Assembly: GCA_028821395.1 (NCBI GenBank)
Contig: JAPPGP010000192.1
Span: 1-64,000 of the forward strand
Source of the DNA: Defluviicoccus sp.
GTDB taxonomy: Bacteria > Pseudomonadota > Alphaproteobacteria > MPNO01
Direction: 5' to 3'
DNA: 64,000 bases
This document shows positions 10,999 to 19,933 of this stretch, piece by piece (the first letter of the stretch is position 1; every line of letters begins with the position of its first letter). The position numbers and the translations under genes were made by a program. The notes beneath the pieces are model-generated. The model ran no database searches. It worked only from the letters and a program-made list of their open reading frames with translations, and was not told the origin of the DNA.

Positions 10999-11544
10999 AT
11001 GGCGACGTTCAAACCCGAGCGGCCCGTCAGGCGGCTGGGCGAGGGTCTCGCCATCGCGGGCGGCGTCGCGCTGGTGCTGATGATGCTGCACATCGTCGCC
11101 GACGTCGCAACCAAGTACCTGTTCAACGACCCGATCGACGGCACCACGGAGATCGTCGCCGCCTACTACATGGTGGCGGTGGTGTTCCTGCCCCTCGCCT
11201 ATGTGACCTTCGCGGACGGCCACCTGATCGTCGAGCTGTTCACCGCGCGGATCGGCGGCCGGCCGCGCGCCGCGCTGGTCGGCTGCGCCGGGCTGGTGAC
11301 GCTCGCCTATCTCCTGTTCTTCGTCTGGTTCACCGGCGTCGAGGCGCTGCGCCGCACCCGCGAGGGCGAGGCGTGGGAGACCTCGGTCGACCTGGTGGCG
11401 GTCTGGCCGAGCCGCTGGTTCCTGACTGTGGGCCTCGCCGCCATGGCGCTCTATGTCGCGCTGGCGCTGGTCCGCCACTTCGGCCGCGGTTCCGGCGAGC
11501 CCGGCTCGGCCCGGCTCGAGGTCCGCGCCGGCAACGGGTATTGA
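10999..11544 (+). CDS. TRAP transporter small permease (DctQ family)
   Basis: Four hydrophobic segments, DVATKYLFNDPIDGTTEIV motif, GGREGGGC RBS; followed by DctM. Confidence 0.85.
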   Translation: MATFKPERPVRRLGEGLAIAGGVALVLMMLHIVADVATKYLFNDPIDGTTEIVAAYYMVAVVFLPLAYVTFADGHLIVELFTARIGGRPRAALVGCAGLVTLAYLLFFVWFTGVEALRRTREGEAWETSVDLVAVWPSRWFLTVGLAAMALYVALALVRHFGRGSGEPGSARLEVRAGNGY

Positions 11545-11559
11545 GCCGGAGCGGCTGAC

Positions 11560-12867
11560 GTGACCCATCTCGAAATCGGGTTCGCCGGAATCGGCGCGGT
11601 GCTGGCGCTGATTGCGATCCGGGTGCCGATCGGCGTCGCGCTGGGCGGGGTGTCGATCGTCGGCATCGTCCTGATCCGCGGCCCGGGCGTGGCCGCCGGC
11701 GTGATCAAGAACACACCGTTCGAGTTCGCCGCCAACTGGTCGATCTCGGCGATCCCGATGTTCCTGCTGATGGGCGCGGTGGCGCATCACTCGGGGATCT
11801 CGGCGTCGCTGTTCAACGCCGCGCGGCTCTGGCTCGGCAATCTGCCGGGCGGGCTGGCGGTCGCCAGCAACTTCGCCTGCGCCGGGTTCTCGGCAGCCTC
11901 GGGCTCGAGCCTCGCAACCGCGGCGGCGATGGGCCGCATCACCATCCCGGAGATGATCGGCCACGGCTACGACAGGGGGCTCTCGACCGGGGTGGTGGTC
12001 GCGGCGGGTACGTTGGGCTCGCTGATCCCGCCCTCGATCCTGATGGTGCTCTACGGCATCTTTGCCGAGACCTCGATCGCGCAGCTCCTGATCGCGGGCG
12101 TGCTGCCCGGGATCCTGACCGCCGTGGTTTACGCCGCGATGATCGTCACGCGCTGCGCTCTCAACCCCCGTCTCGCGCCGCCGGTCCGCGAGAAGATTCC
12201 GCTCGGCCGCAAGATCGCCGCGCTCGGCGATGTGTGGCCGATCCTGGTGCTGATCCTGGGAATCGTCGGCGGAATCTATACCGGGCTGGTGACGCCGACC
12301 GAGGCGGGCGCGTTCGGCGCGTTCCTGTCCTTCGTCATCGCCACCGCCCAGGGCCGCATGACCCGGGAGCTGTTCAGGACCAGCGTCATGGAGGCGCTGC
12401 TCGGCACGGCGAAGATCTTCTTCATCGCCATCGGCGCGGTGCTGCTCACCCGCTTCCTCGCGCTCAGCGGCGTTCCGTTCTTCATCGGCGAGATGATCGG
12501 CGACTGGGCGCTCGATCCGCTGCTGCTGGTGCTGGCGACCTCGCTGATCTACGTCGTCCTCGGCATGTTCCTCGAGCCGCTCGGGCTGATGCTGCTGACC
12601 CTGCCGCTGCTGCTGCCGATGTTCGAGGCGCTCAACCTCGACCTCGTCTGGCTCGGCGTGCTGGTCATCAAGTATCTGGAGATCGGGCTGATGACCCCGC
12701 CGGTCGGGTTCAACGTTTATATCGTCAAGAGCGTGGTCGGCGACGAGGTCCCGCTCGGCACCATATTCCGCGGCGTCGCCTGGTTCCTCGCCTGCGAGGT
12801 CGTCGTCGTCGCCCTGCTCGTCGCCTTCCCGGAGATTTCCCTGTTCCTCCCCGGGCTGATGCGGTGA
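11560..12867 (+). CDS. TRAP transporter large permease (DctM family), GTG start
   Basis: FAAASGSSLATAAAMGRITIPEM-like and GTLGSLIPPSILMVLYG motifs of DctM. Confidence 0.92.
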   Translation: MTHLEIGFAGIGAVLALIAIRVPIGVALGGVSIVGIVLIRGPGVAAGVIKNTPFEFAANWSISAIPMFLLMGAVAHHSGISASLFNAARLWLGNLPGGLAVASNFACAGFSAASGSSLATAAAMGRITIPEMIGHGYDRGLSTGVVVAAGTLGSLIPPSILMVLYGIFAETSIAQLLIAGVLPGILTAVVYAAMIVTRCALNPRLAPPVREKIPLGRKIAALGDVWPILVLILGIVGGIYTGLVTPTEAGAFGAFLSFVIATAQGRMTRELFRTSVMEALLGTAKIFFIAIGAVLLTRFLALSGVPFFIGEMIGDWALDPLLLVLATSLIYVVLGMFLEPLGLMLLTLPLLLPMFEALNLDLVWLGVLVIKYLEIGLMTPPVGFNVYIVKSVVGDEVPLGTIFRGVAWFLACEVVVVALLVAFPEISLFLPGLMR

Positions 12868-12892
12868 TCCGGAAACGGATCGTCCCCGCCGG

Positions 12893-13354
12893 TCATTCGA
12901 TGGCGAAGAGCGAAACCCGGACGGAGGACTTCTGCCGCGCTCCCGCGCCCACGAACAGCATCCGGTTGACCCACTCGTATCTGGAGTCGCCGGTCTCCAG
13001 CCGGGCCTGGGTGCGCATGTAGTAGCTCTCGGGCGGGACATCCTCGCCGGCGGCGAGCCGGTCGATGATTTCGGCGGGTCCATGCCGGAATCCGTAATTC
13101 ACCACCTCGATCAGGGCCCCGTCGTCGGTCTCCATGGCATAGCGGGTGTCGAGCTCGGCGGTCCCGTCGGCGAAGATCGTCTGCCAGTCCGCCCCGAGAT
13201 TGAGGATGCGGCCCGATATCTCCGGCCCGGTGACCCGCCCGCCGATGATCGGAATGATCCGCCGGCGTCCGGCACGCCCGTCCCCCATCTCGCGGATCGG
13301 CCCGAGTTCGGCGGCGATGTCGCAGAAGTGGCGGAGTTCGGGGATGGGCGGCAT
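12893..13354 (-). CDS. DUF3237 family protein
   Basis: GRRRIIPIIGGRVTGPEISGRILNLGADWQTIFADGTAELDTRYAMETDDGALIEVVNYG is typical of DUF3237. Confidence 0.82.
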   Translation of the reverse strand: MPPIPELRHFCDIAAELGPIREMGDGRAGRRRIIPIIGGRVTGPEISGRILNLGADWQTIFADGTAELDTRYAMETDDGALIEVVNYGFRHGPAEIIDRLAAGEDVPPESYYMRTQARLETGDSRYEWVNRMLFVGAGARQKSSVRVSLFAIE

Positions 13355-13549
13355 GTCTTCGCCTTTCGATAAGAGTCTATCGGGGCCTCGCCAGCCGGAT
13401 CGCGGCGGGACGTCGGAAGCACTGGCGGCCCGATTTTATGCCGCCGCCGGCGGGCTCGACAGGCAAGGACCTGGCGCGGCGGCGTTGACGCGGGCTCGTT
13501 CGCGGTCGAAAAACCCCGCCTTCAGGCACGGAGAAAAGGGGCGGACCGG

Positions 13550-13960
13550 ATGGCGGACACACGGTTCCAGGGGCCGGGGCCCGATGCGGTATTCGAGGCC
13601 GGGATGGCGGAAGGCGAGTTCAGGATCCAGTGCTGCGGAAGCTGCGGCGCCCACATCCACTACCCGCGCGCGCTCTGCCCGGAATGCGGCTCGGCGGAGC
13701 TGGACAGCGTCCGGGCCTCGGGAGAAGGGACCGTCCACGCGACCTCCGTCGTGCGTGTCCGGCCCGGGCATGGCGAGGACTACAACATCGCGCTGGTCGA
13801 TCTCGCGGAGGGTCCACGGATGATGACCAGGGTGGTCGACATCGAGCCGGGGGCGGTCCGGATCGGCGACGCGGTGACCGCCTTCGTAGGCGAGATCGAG
13901 GGCAACCGGGTGGTCCTGTTCCGCCCCGCGGCGGCCCCTGCGAGCGGAGGCGACCGATGA
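13550..13960 (+). CDS. Zn-ribbon/OB-fold (DUF35) acyl-CoA-associated protein
   Basis: CCGSCGAHIHYPRALCPECGS zinc ribbon followed by OB-fold; overlaps a thiolase gene by ATGA. Confidence 0.85.
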   Translation: MADTRFQGPGPDAVFEAGMAEGEFRIQCCGSCGAHIHYPRALCPECGSAELDSVRASGEGTVHATSVVRVRPGHGEDYNIALVDLAEGPRMMTRVVDIEPGAVRIGDAVTAFVGEIEGNRVVLFRPAAAPASGGDR

Positions 13961-15105
13961 GCGGCGGCCTCCGGGGCGCGGCGGCGATCGTCGGCATCGG
14001 GCTCACCGAGTTCGGCGAGCTGCCGGGCCGCTCCCGAATGGAGATCATGGCCGAGGCCGTCCACCACGCGCTTGCCGACGCCGGGATCGCCAAGGAGCGC
14101 GTCGACGGGGTGTTCGGCGCCGACTTCGCCGACTCGCTGATCGGGCTGACGATGGCGGAATATCTCGGGCTCGACCCGACGGTGATCGACGGCACCAATA
14201 TCGGCGGCTCGTCCTACGTCAACTTCCTCCAATCGGCGGCGCTCGCCCTGGACGCGGGGCTCTGCGAGGTCGCGCTGATCGCCTATGGCAGCAACGCCCG
14301 AAGCGCCGGGCGCGGCGGCAGGGGGCCCGGCCCGGTGCCCTACGAGACGGTCTACAAGCCGCGCCAGCCGATCGCCGCCTATGCGCTCGCCGCCTCGCGC
14401 CACATGTACGAATTCGGCACGACCCGCGAACAGCTCGCCGAGGTGGCGGTGGCCGCGCGGGGATGGGCGGCGCTGAACCCGGCCGCCTTCATGCGCGATC
14501 CGCTGACCGTCGACGACGTGCTGGGCTCGCGCATGGTGGTCGATCCGTTCACCGTGCGCGATTGCTGCCTGGTCACCGATGCCGGCGCGGCCATCGTCAT
14601 GGTCAAGGCGGACCGCGCGGCGGACTCCCCGCTTCCCCCTGCTCATCTCCTCGGCATCGGAGCCTCGACCACCCACAGCCAGATCGCCTGCATGCCCGAC
14701 CTTACGCTGACCGCGGCGGCCCGGTCGGCGCCTCGCGCGCTCGCGATGGCGGGCATCGGCATCGCCGATGTCGACGTGGTCGAGCTCTACGACGCCTTCA
14801 CCATCAACACGATTCTGTTCCTCGAGGATCTCGGGTTCTGCGCCAAGGGCGAAGGCGGCGTCTTCGTGGAAGGCGGACGGATCGCGCCGGGCGGCGCCTT
14901 GCCGGTCAACACCAACGGCGGCGGGCTGAGCTGCGTCCATCCCGGCATGTACGGCATGTTCCTCCTCGTCGAAGCCGTCGAGCAGCTGCGGGGCTTGGCC
15001 GGCGACCGACAGGTCGAGGGAGCGGAGATCGCGCTCTGCAACGGCAATGGCGGGCTGCTGTCGAGCCAGGTGACCGCGGTGCTCGGCTCCGCCTCGACGC
15101 TCTGA
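13957..15105 (+). CDS. Thiolase-family protein (SCP2-type acetyl-CoA acetyltransferase-like)
   Basis: GGLRGAAAIVGIGLTEFGELPGRS, NTNGGGLSCVHPGMYGMFLLVEAVEQLRG; start overlaps DUF35 stop (ATGA). Confidence 0.85.
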   Translation: MSGGLRGAAAIVGIGLTEFGELPGRSRMEIMAEAVHHALADAGIAKERVDGVFGADFADSLIGLTMAEYLGLDPTVIDGTNIGGSSYVNFLQSAALALDAGLCEVALIAYGSNARSAGRGGRGPGPVPYETVYKPRQPIAAYALAASRHMYEFGTTREQLAEVAVAARGWAALNPAAFMRDPLTVDDVLGSRMVVDPFTVRDCCLVTDAGAAIVMVKADRAADSPLPPAHLLGIGASTTHSQIACMPDLTLTAAARSAPRALAMAGIGIADVDVVELYDAFTINTILFLEDLGFCAKGEGGVFVEGGRIAPGGALPVNTNGGGLSCVHPGMYGMFLLVEAVEQLRGLAGDRQVEGAEIALCNGNGGLLSSQVTAVLGSASTL

Positions 15106-15192
15106 TCGCCGGCCGGGGCATTCTGTGGACCCCTCTCAAGGGAGCCGATACACTCGATTTCGTGAACATGGCCGCAGACAAGCGAGGAAACC

Positions 15193-16422
15193 ATGACTTC
15201 CCGTAAGACATCGGCGGTGAACCGCCGCACGTTGCTGGCCGGGGTGGGCGCGAGCGCGGTGGCAGCCGCCGTCCCGCTGCGCCACGGCCTGGCGGCGAGC
15301 AAGATCAAGGTGGGCATCCTTCTCCCCCGGTCGGGTCCGCAGGCGCAGGTCGGCATCGACTGCCAGCGCGGCGCGGACGTCGCCCCGGAAGTGCTCGGCG
15401 CGATGGGCTACCCGGAGATGGAGTACATACTGGGCGATACCGAAACCAAGGTCGATGTCGCCCGCGCGCAGGCCGAGAAGCTGATCGACGCCGGCGCGCA
15501 CATCATTGTCGGCGCCTTCGATTCGGGTCAGACCATGGCCGCGGCGCAGGTCTGCGAGCAGAAGAACATTCCCCTCGTGGTCAACATCGCGGCCGTCACC
15601 AAGCTGACCGAGCTCGGCTACAAGTGGGTATTCCGCAACTTCCCGACCGGGCCGATGATCGTGGGCGATGCGTTCAAGAACCAGAAGACGCTGTTCGCCG
15701 AGAGCGGCGCGACGCCCAAGAGCGTGGCCTTGCTGCACGTCAACGACACCTTCGGCACCAGCCTGTCCGGTGCGCTGATGGCGCTCGCGCCCAAGTTCAA
15801 GATGCCCTACAAGATCGTCGAGAAGATCCCCTACGATCCCTACGGGCGCGATTTCTCCGCCGAGGTGCGCAAGGTCAAGGCCGCCAAGCCGGAGGCGCTC
15901 TGGGCAGTCAGCCGGCTCAACGACGCCATCGCCATCACCAAGGAGTTGGTGCGCCAGCGCGTCGAGCTGATGGGCATCCTGTCGACCGGTCCCGGCTGGT
16001 ACGAGGACCCCTATCTTCAGGCGACCGGGAAGTACGGCGACGACGTCATCAGCCTGGTGCCGTGGGTCGACTACAAGAAGGAGATGGCGCGCAAGATGCG
16101 CGACGCCTACCGGAAGAAATTTCCCGACCGCAGCATAACGGCGAACCAGGGCTATACCTTCGATGCGGTGCTGATCGTCGCCGACGCCTTCAAGCGCGCC
16201 GGATCGACCAAGAACACCGACCTGCAGGCGGCGCTGCGGACGACGAACATCACCAACAACACGACCATCGGCAAGGGCATCCGGTTCAACGAGAAGGGCC
16301 AGGTGCCCTACGTGCCGTGCGGCGCGGTGCAGAACCGCGACGGCAAGCAGCTGGTGGTTCTGCCCAAATTCGCGGCGGTTGCCGAGCCGATCTGGCCGAT
16401 GCGGCCCTGGCGCGAACGCTAG
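15193..16422 (+). CDS. ABC transporter substrate-binding protein, branched-chain amino acid/amide type (probable Tat signal)
   Basis: NRRTLLAGVGASAVAAAVP twin-arginine-like leader; KIKVGILLPRSGP; followed by LivHMGF-like genes. Confidence 0.85.
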   Translation: MTSRKTSAVNRRTLLAGVGASAVAAAVPLRHGLAASKIKVGILLPRSGPQAQVGIDCQRGADVAPEVLGAMGYPEMEYILGDTETKVDVARAQAEKLIDAGAHIIVGAFDSGQTMAAAQVCEQKNIPLVVNIAAVTKLTELGYKWVFRNFPTGPMIVGDAFKNQKTLFAESGATPKSVALLHVNDTFGTSLSGALMALAPKFKMPYKIVEKIPYDPYGRDFSAEVRKVKAAKPEALWAVSRLNDAIAITKELVRQRVELMGILSTGPGWYEDPYLQATGKYGDDVISLVPWVDYKKEMARKMRDAYRKKFPDRSITANQGYTFDAVLIVADAFKRAGSTKNTDLQAALRTTNITNNTTIGKGIRFNEKGQVPYVPCGAVQNRDGKQLVVLPKFAAVAEPIWPMRPWRER

Positions 16423-16495
16423 CCCGCCACCGTCGGCGCCGCCGGGCGCGCGGCGCCGACCCGCCCGCCGCCCAGCCCTGACGGGGGAGTCAGGC

Positions 16496-17368
16496 TTGGA
16501 TCCCTGGACATTGGCCAATGCCGTGGTCAGCGGTCTGTTGATCGGGCTGGTGTACGGGCTGAGCGCCCTCGGCCTCTCGGTCATTTTCGGCGTCATCCGC
16601 ATCGTCAACTTCGCCCATGGCGAGATCATGGTCGTGGGCATGTTCTTCGCGCTGCTGATGTTCCGCTGGCTGGGGCTCGACCCGCTGCTGTCGGTTCCGC
16701 TGGCGGCGGCGTTGATGTTCGGCTTCGGCTACGTGCTGCAGCTGATCGTGGTCAGCCGGGTGTCCCATCTGCCGGAGCACATGCAGTTCCTGCTGCTGGC
16801 GGCGATTGCCATCATGATCGTCAGCGCGCTGCTGCTGGTCTTCGGGCCGGACGCCCAGGGCGTGCAGGTCGGTTACGCATGGGACTCCTTTGCGTTCGCC
16901 GAGCTGATCGTCGACTATCCGAAGATGTTCGCGGCGGTCGCGGCGATCGTCGTCGCCGCCCTGCTGCTCGCCTTCTTCAAGTACACGGCGACCGGCAAGG
17001 CGATCCGCGCCTGCGCCGACAACCGCATCGGAGCGCAGGTCGTCGGCCTCAACGTCGGCCGGCTCTACGCGCTCACCTTCGGCATCGGCGCGGCCTGCCT
17101 CGGCGCGGCCGGCGCGATCATCCTGCTGCTCTTCGAGGTGCATCCCTATCTGGCGCCGGGCTACACCCTGCTCGCCTTCGTCATCGTCATCGTCGGCGGG
17201 CTGGGCAGCCTGTTCGGCGCCTTGGTCGGCGGCATCCTGATCGGCGTCTCCGAGGCGCTGGCGGCGGTGCTGTTCCAGCCTTCGATGAAGAGCGCCTTCA
17301 GCTTCGCCCTGCTGATCCTGGTCCTGCTGCTCAGGCCGCAAGGCCTGCTGGGCAAGGCGGTTCGATGA
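16496..17368 (+). CDS. Branched-chain-type ABC transporter permease (LivH-like), TTG start
   Basis: LIYGL/VYGLSALGLSVIFGVIRIVNFAHGEIMVVGMF; overlaps next gene (ATGA). Confidence 0.87.
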   Translation: MDPWTLANAVVSGLLIGLVYGLSALGLSVIFGVIRIVNFAHGEIMVVGMFFALLMFRWLGLDPLLSVPLAAALMFGFGYVLQLIVVSRVSHLPEHMQFLLLAAIAIMIVSALLLVFGPDAQGVQVGYAWDSFAFAELIVDYPKMFAAVAAIVVAALLLAFFKYTATGKAIRACADNRIGAQVVGLNVGRLYALTFGIGAACLGAAGAIILLLFEVHPYLAPGYTLLAFVIVIVGGLGSLFGALVGGILIGVSEALAAVLFQPSMKSAFSFALLILVLLLRPQGLLGKAVR

Positions 17369-18411
17369 AGTCGATCGACCTCTTCCTGAGCCCGCTATCC
17401 GCTTCCGGCCGCTGGCTGGGCGCGGTGTTTCTGGTCGCGATGCTGCTGCTGCCCTATTGGGGAAGCTCCTACGTCATGACCGTCGCCACGACGGTCTTCT
17501 ACCTGGCGCTCGTCGGGCAGTCCTGGAACCTGATGCTCGGCTTCGCCGGGCTCCTCTCCATCGGCCACGCCCTGTTCGTCGGCGTCGGCGCCTATAGCTC
17601 GGCCTATCTGTTCTCCGCGATCGGGCTGCCGCCGGCGATCGGCGTCGTTCCGGCCGTGGCTCTCTCGGTGCTGATCGGATTGCTGATTGGATATCTCGGC
17701 TTCCGCTTCGCCATCGGGGGCGTCTACTTCGCCCTGCTCACCATCGCGTTCGCCGAATTCGTGCGCATCGTGGTCGATCACGTGCCGTGGCTCGGGGCCA
17801 CCGAGGGCTTCTTCCTCAAGGTTTCGGCGGCGGACCGGTACGGCATCGACCTGGCGAACCTGCGGGGCGCGCCGGAGATGTACTATTACCTGATCATGGC
17901 GCTCGCGCTCGGCGCCCTGGTGCTGTGCCGCTATCTGTTGCGCAGCCGGCTCGGCTACTACTGGCAGGCGATCCGCGACGATCCGGAGGCCGCCGAAGCG
18001 CTCGGCGTCAACCTGCTGCGCTACAAGATGTACGCCGTGGCGATCTCGTCCGGGATGGCGGGCGTCGCCGGCGTCTTCTACGCCTTCTACCAGAACAGCC
18101 TGTTCCCGGAGATCGTCTTCAACATCGAGCGCTCGATCGAGGTCACGCTCGGTTCCATCGTCGGCGGCGTCGGCACCCTGTTCGGCCCGATCTTCGGCAC
18201 CTTCATCCTGACGCCGCTGGGCGAGCTCGTCACCGAGGGGATCGACCTGTTGAAGCACTGGCGGGTGATCGATCCGGAGACCAAGCTCGACGGGCTGAAA
18301 TTGCTGGTCTGGAGCTTCATCGTGGTGCTGATCGTGCTGTTCAAGCCGACCGGGCTGTGGCCCTGGGTGTGCGACCGGCTGCGCCTCACCCGCCCCGGGG
18401 CGGAGGGCTGA
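17365..18411 (+). CDS. Branched-chain-type ABC transporter permease (LivM-like)
   Basis: SWNLMLGFAGLLSIGHALFVGVGAYSSAYL and AIRDDPEAAEALGVNLLRYKMYAVAISSGMAGVAG. Confidence 0.9.
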   Translation: MKSIDLFLSPLSASGRWLGAVFLVAMLLLPYWGSSYVMTVATTVFYLALVGQSWNLMLGFAGLLSIGHALFVGVGAYSSAYLFSAIGLPPAIGVVPAVALSVLIGLLIGYLGFRFAIGGVYFALLTIAFAEFVRIVVDHVPWLGATEGFFLKVSAADRYGIDLANLRGAPEMYYYLIMALALGALVLCRYLLRSRLGYYWQAIRDDPEAAEALGVNLLRYKMYAVAISSGMAGVAGVFYAFYQNSLFPEIVFNIERSIEVTLGSIVGGVGTLFGPIFGTFILTPLGELVTEGIDLLKHWRVIDPETKLDGLKLLVWSFIVVLIVLFKPTGLWPWVCDRLRLTRPGAEG

Positions 18412-18416
18412 CGGAG

Positions 18417-19142
18417 ATGGCCGCGCTGCTCCGCGTAGACGGCGTCAGCAAGAGCTTTCGCGGGCTGCTGGCGCTGAACGACGTGTCGTTCGACGTGGCC
18501 GAGCGCGGGATTGCGGCGCTGATCGGCCCCAACGGCGCCGGCAAGACGACCCTGTTCAACGTGATCGCGGGCGTGTTCCGGCCGGACCGCGGTACCGTTT
18601 GCCTTGGCGACGCCGATATCACCGGCCGGCGTCCCGACCGGATCTGCCACGCCGGGATCGGCCGCACCTTCCAGCTCGTCAAGCCGTTCGCCCAGATGAC
18701 GGTGCTGGAGAACGTGACCGTGGCGGCGCTGCACGGCGTCCGCGGCGTAACGGAGGCGAAGGCCGCGGCGCGGGGGTTTCTCGAGCTGCTCGAGCTCGAC
18801 ACCCGAGCCGGCCAGCACGCCGCCAACCTCACCCTGCCCGATCGCAAGCGCCTGGAAGTCGCCCGGGCGCTCGCGACCGGGCCGCGCCTGTTGCTGCTCG
18901 ACGAGGTGATGGCCGGGCTGCGGCCGTCGGAGACCGACCGGATGGTCGCCACCCTGCGCCGGCTGCGCGACGAGACGGGGCTCACGATCCTGCTGATCGA
19001 GCACGTCATGCGGGCCGTCATGGCGCTTTCGGAGCGCATCACCGTCCTGCATCACGGCGAGAAGATCAGCGAAGGCGCGCCCGAGCGGATCGTCCGCGAT
19101 CCGGCGGTGCTGGAATGCTATCTCGGGGATCAGGAGCTGTGA
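18417..19142 (+). CDS. Branched-chain-type ABC transporter ATP-binding protein (LivG-like)
   Basis: Walker A GPNGAGKTT; GIGRTFQLVKPF; LLLLDEVMAGL. Confidence 0.9.
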   Translation: MAALLRVDGVSKSFRGLLALNDVSFDVAERGIAALIGPNGAGKTTLFNVIAGVFRPDRGTVCLGDADITGRRPDRICHAGIGRTFQLVKPFAQMTVLENVTVAALHGVRGVTEAKAAARGFLELLELDTRAGQHAANLTLPDRKRLEVARALATGPRLLLLDEVMAGLRPSETDRMVATLRRLRDETGLTILLIEHVMRAVMALSERITVLHHGEKISEGAPERIVRDPAVLECYLGDQEL

Positions 19143-19846
19143 TCCTGAGCGTCAGCGCACTGAACCTGTTCTACGGCGACGCCCAGGCGCTCGACGACGT
19201 ATCGCTCGAGGTCGAGGCCGGCGATATCGTCGCGGTGGTGGGATCGAACGGCGCCGGCAAGAGCTCACTGATCCGGACGATCGCCGGCATACAGAAACCG
19301 CGCTCGGGCAGGATCGTCTACAAGGGCGTCGACATCGCCGGCTGGCCGAGCCACCGGGTCTGCAATCTCGGTATCGGCCAGGTCGCCGAGGGACGTCAGA
19401 TCTTCGCCGGGCTGACGGTGCGCGAGAATCTCGAGGTCGGAGCCTATCTCGAACGCGGCAGGCGGGACAGCGCGGAGACCATGGAGCGGGTCTTCGCCAT
19501 GTTTCCGATCCTCCGCGAACGCGCCGAACAGGCGGCGGGGACGCTGTCCGGCGGCGAGCAGCAGATGCTGGCGATCGGCCGCTGCCTGCTCGGACGGCCG
19601 GAGCTAATCATGTTCGACGAACCGTCGCTCGGTCTCGCGCCGGCGATCGTCCAGGAGGTGTTTCGCATCGTCGAACGGCTCAATGCCGAGGGCACGCCGA
19701 TCATCCTGGTCGAACAGAATGTCGCCGTGTCGCTCAAAATGGCGTCGCGCGCCTATGTGCTGGAGAACGGCCGCATCGTGCTGAGCGGACGGGGCGAGGA
19801 GCTGCTGCGGGACGACCGCGTCCGCGAGGCCTATCTCGGCCTGTGA
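19139..19846 (+). CDS. Branched-chain-type ABC transporter ATP-binding protein (LivF-like), GTG start
   Basis: Walker [34 protein letters not shown]; overlaps LivG stop. Confidence 0.9.
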   Translation: MILSVSALNLFYGDAQALDDVSLEVEAGDIVAVVGSNGAGKSSLIRTIAGIQKPRSGRIVYKGVDIAGWPSHRVCNLGIGQVAEGRQIFAGLTVRENLEVGAYLERGRRDSAETMERVFAMFPILRERAEQAAGTLSGGEQQMLAIGRCLLGRPELIMFDEPSLGLAPAIVQEVFRIVERLNAEGTPIILVEQNVAVSLKMASRAYVLENGRIVLSGRGEELLRDDRVREAYLGL

Positions 19847-19933
19847 CGCGTTTGCCCGCTTGACGGATGCCGGGCGGCGCTGCGCAATCGGCGGCGTTGC
19901 GTTCGACAGGCAAGCAACGGGAGGATCGCCGCG

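Noticed and set aside
10885-13083. 732-aa minus-strand ORF
   Set aside because: Antisense to DctQ and DctM; composition (H/D/R/Q-rich) is that of a shadow ORF.
13454-13466. Shared TCGACAGGCAAG in the gaps upstream of the DUF35 gene and the acyl-CoA ligase gene (about 19908-19919)
   Set aside because: A 12-nt match without symmetry or promoter context; only two copies noticed, so a shared operator is not supportable without a genome-wide search.
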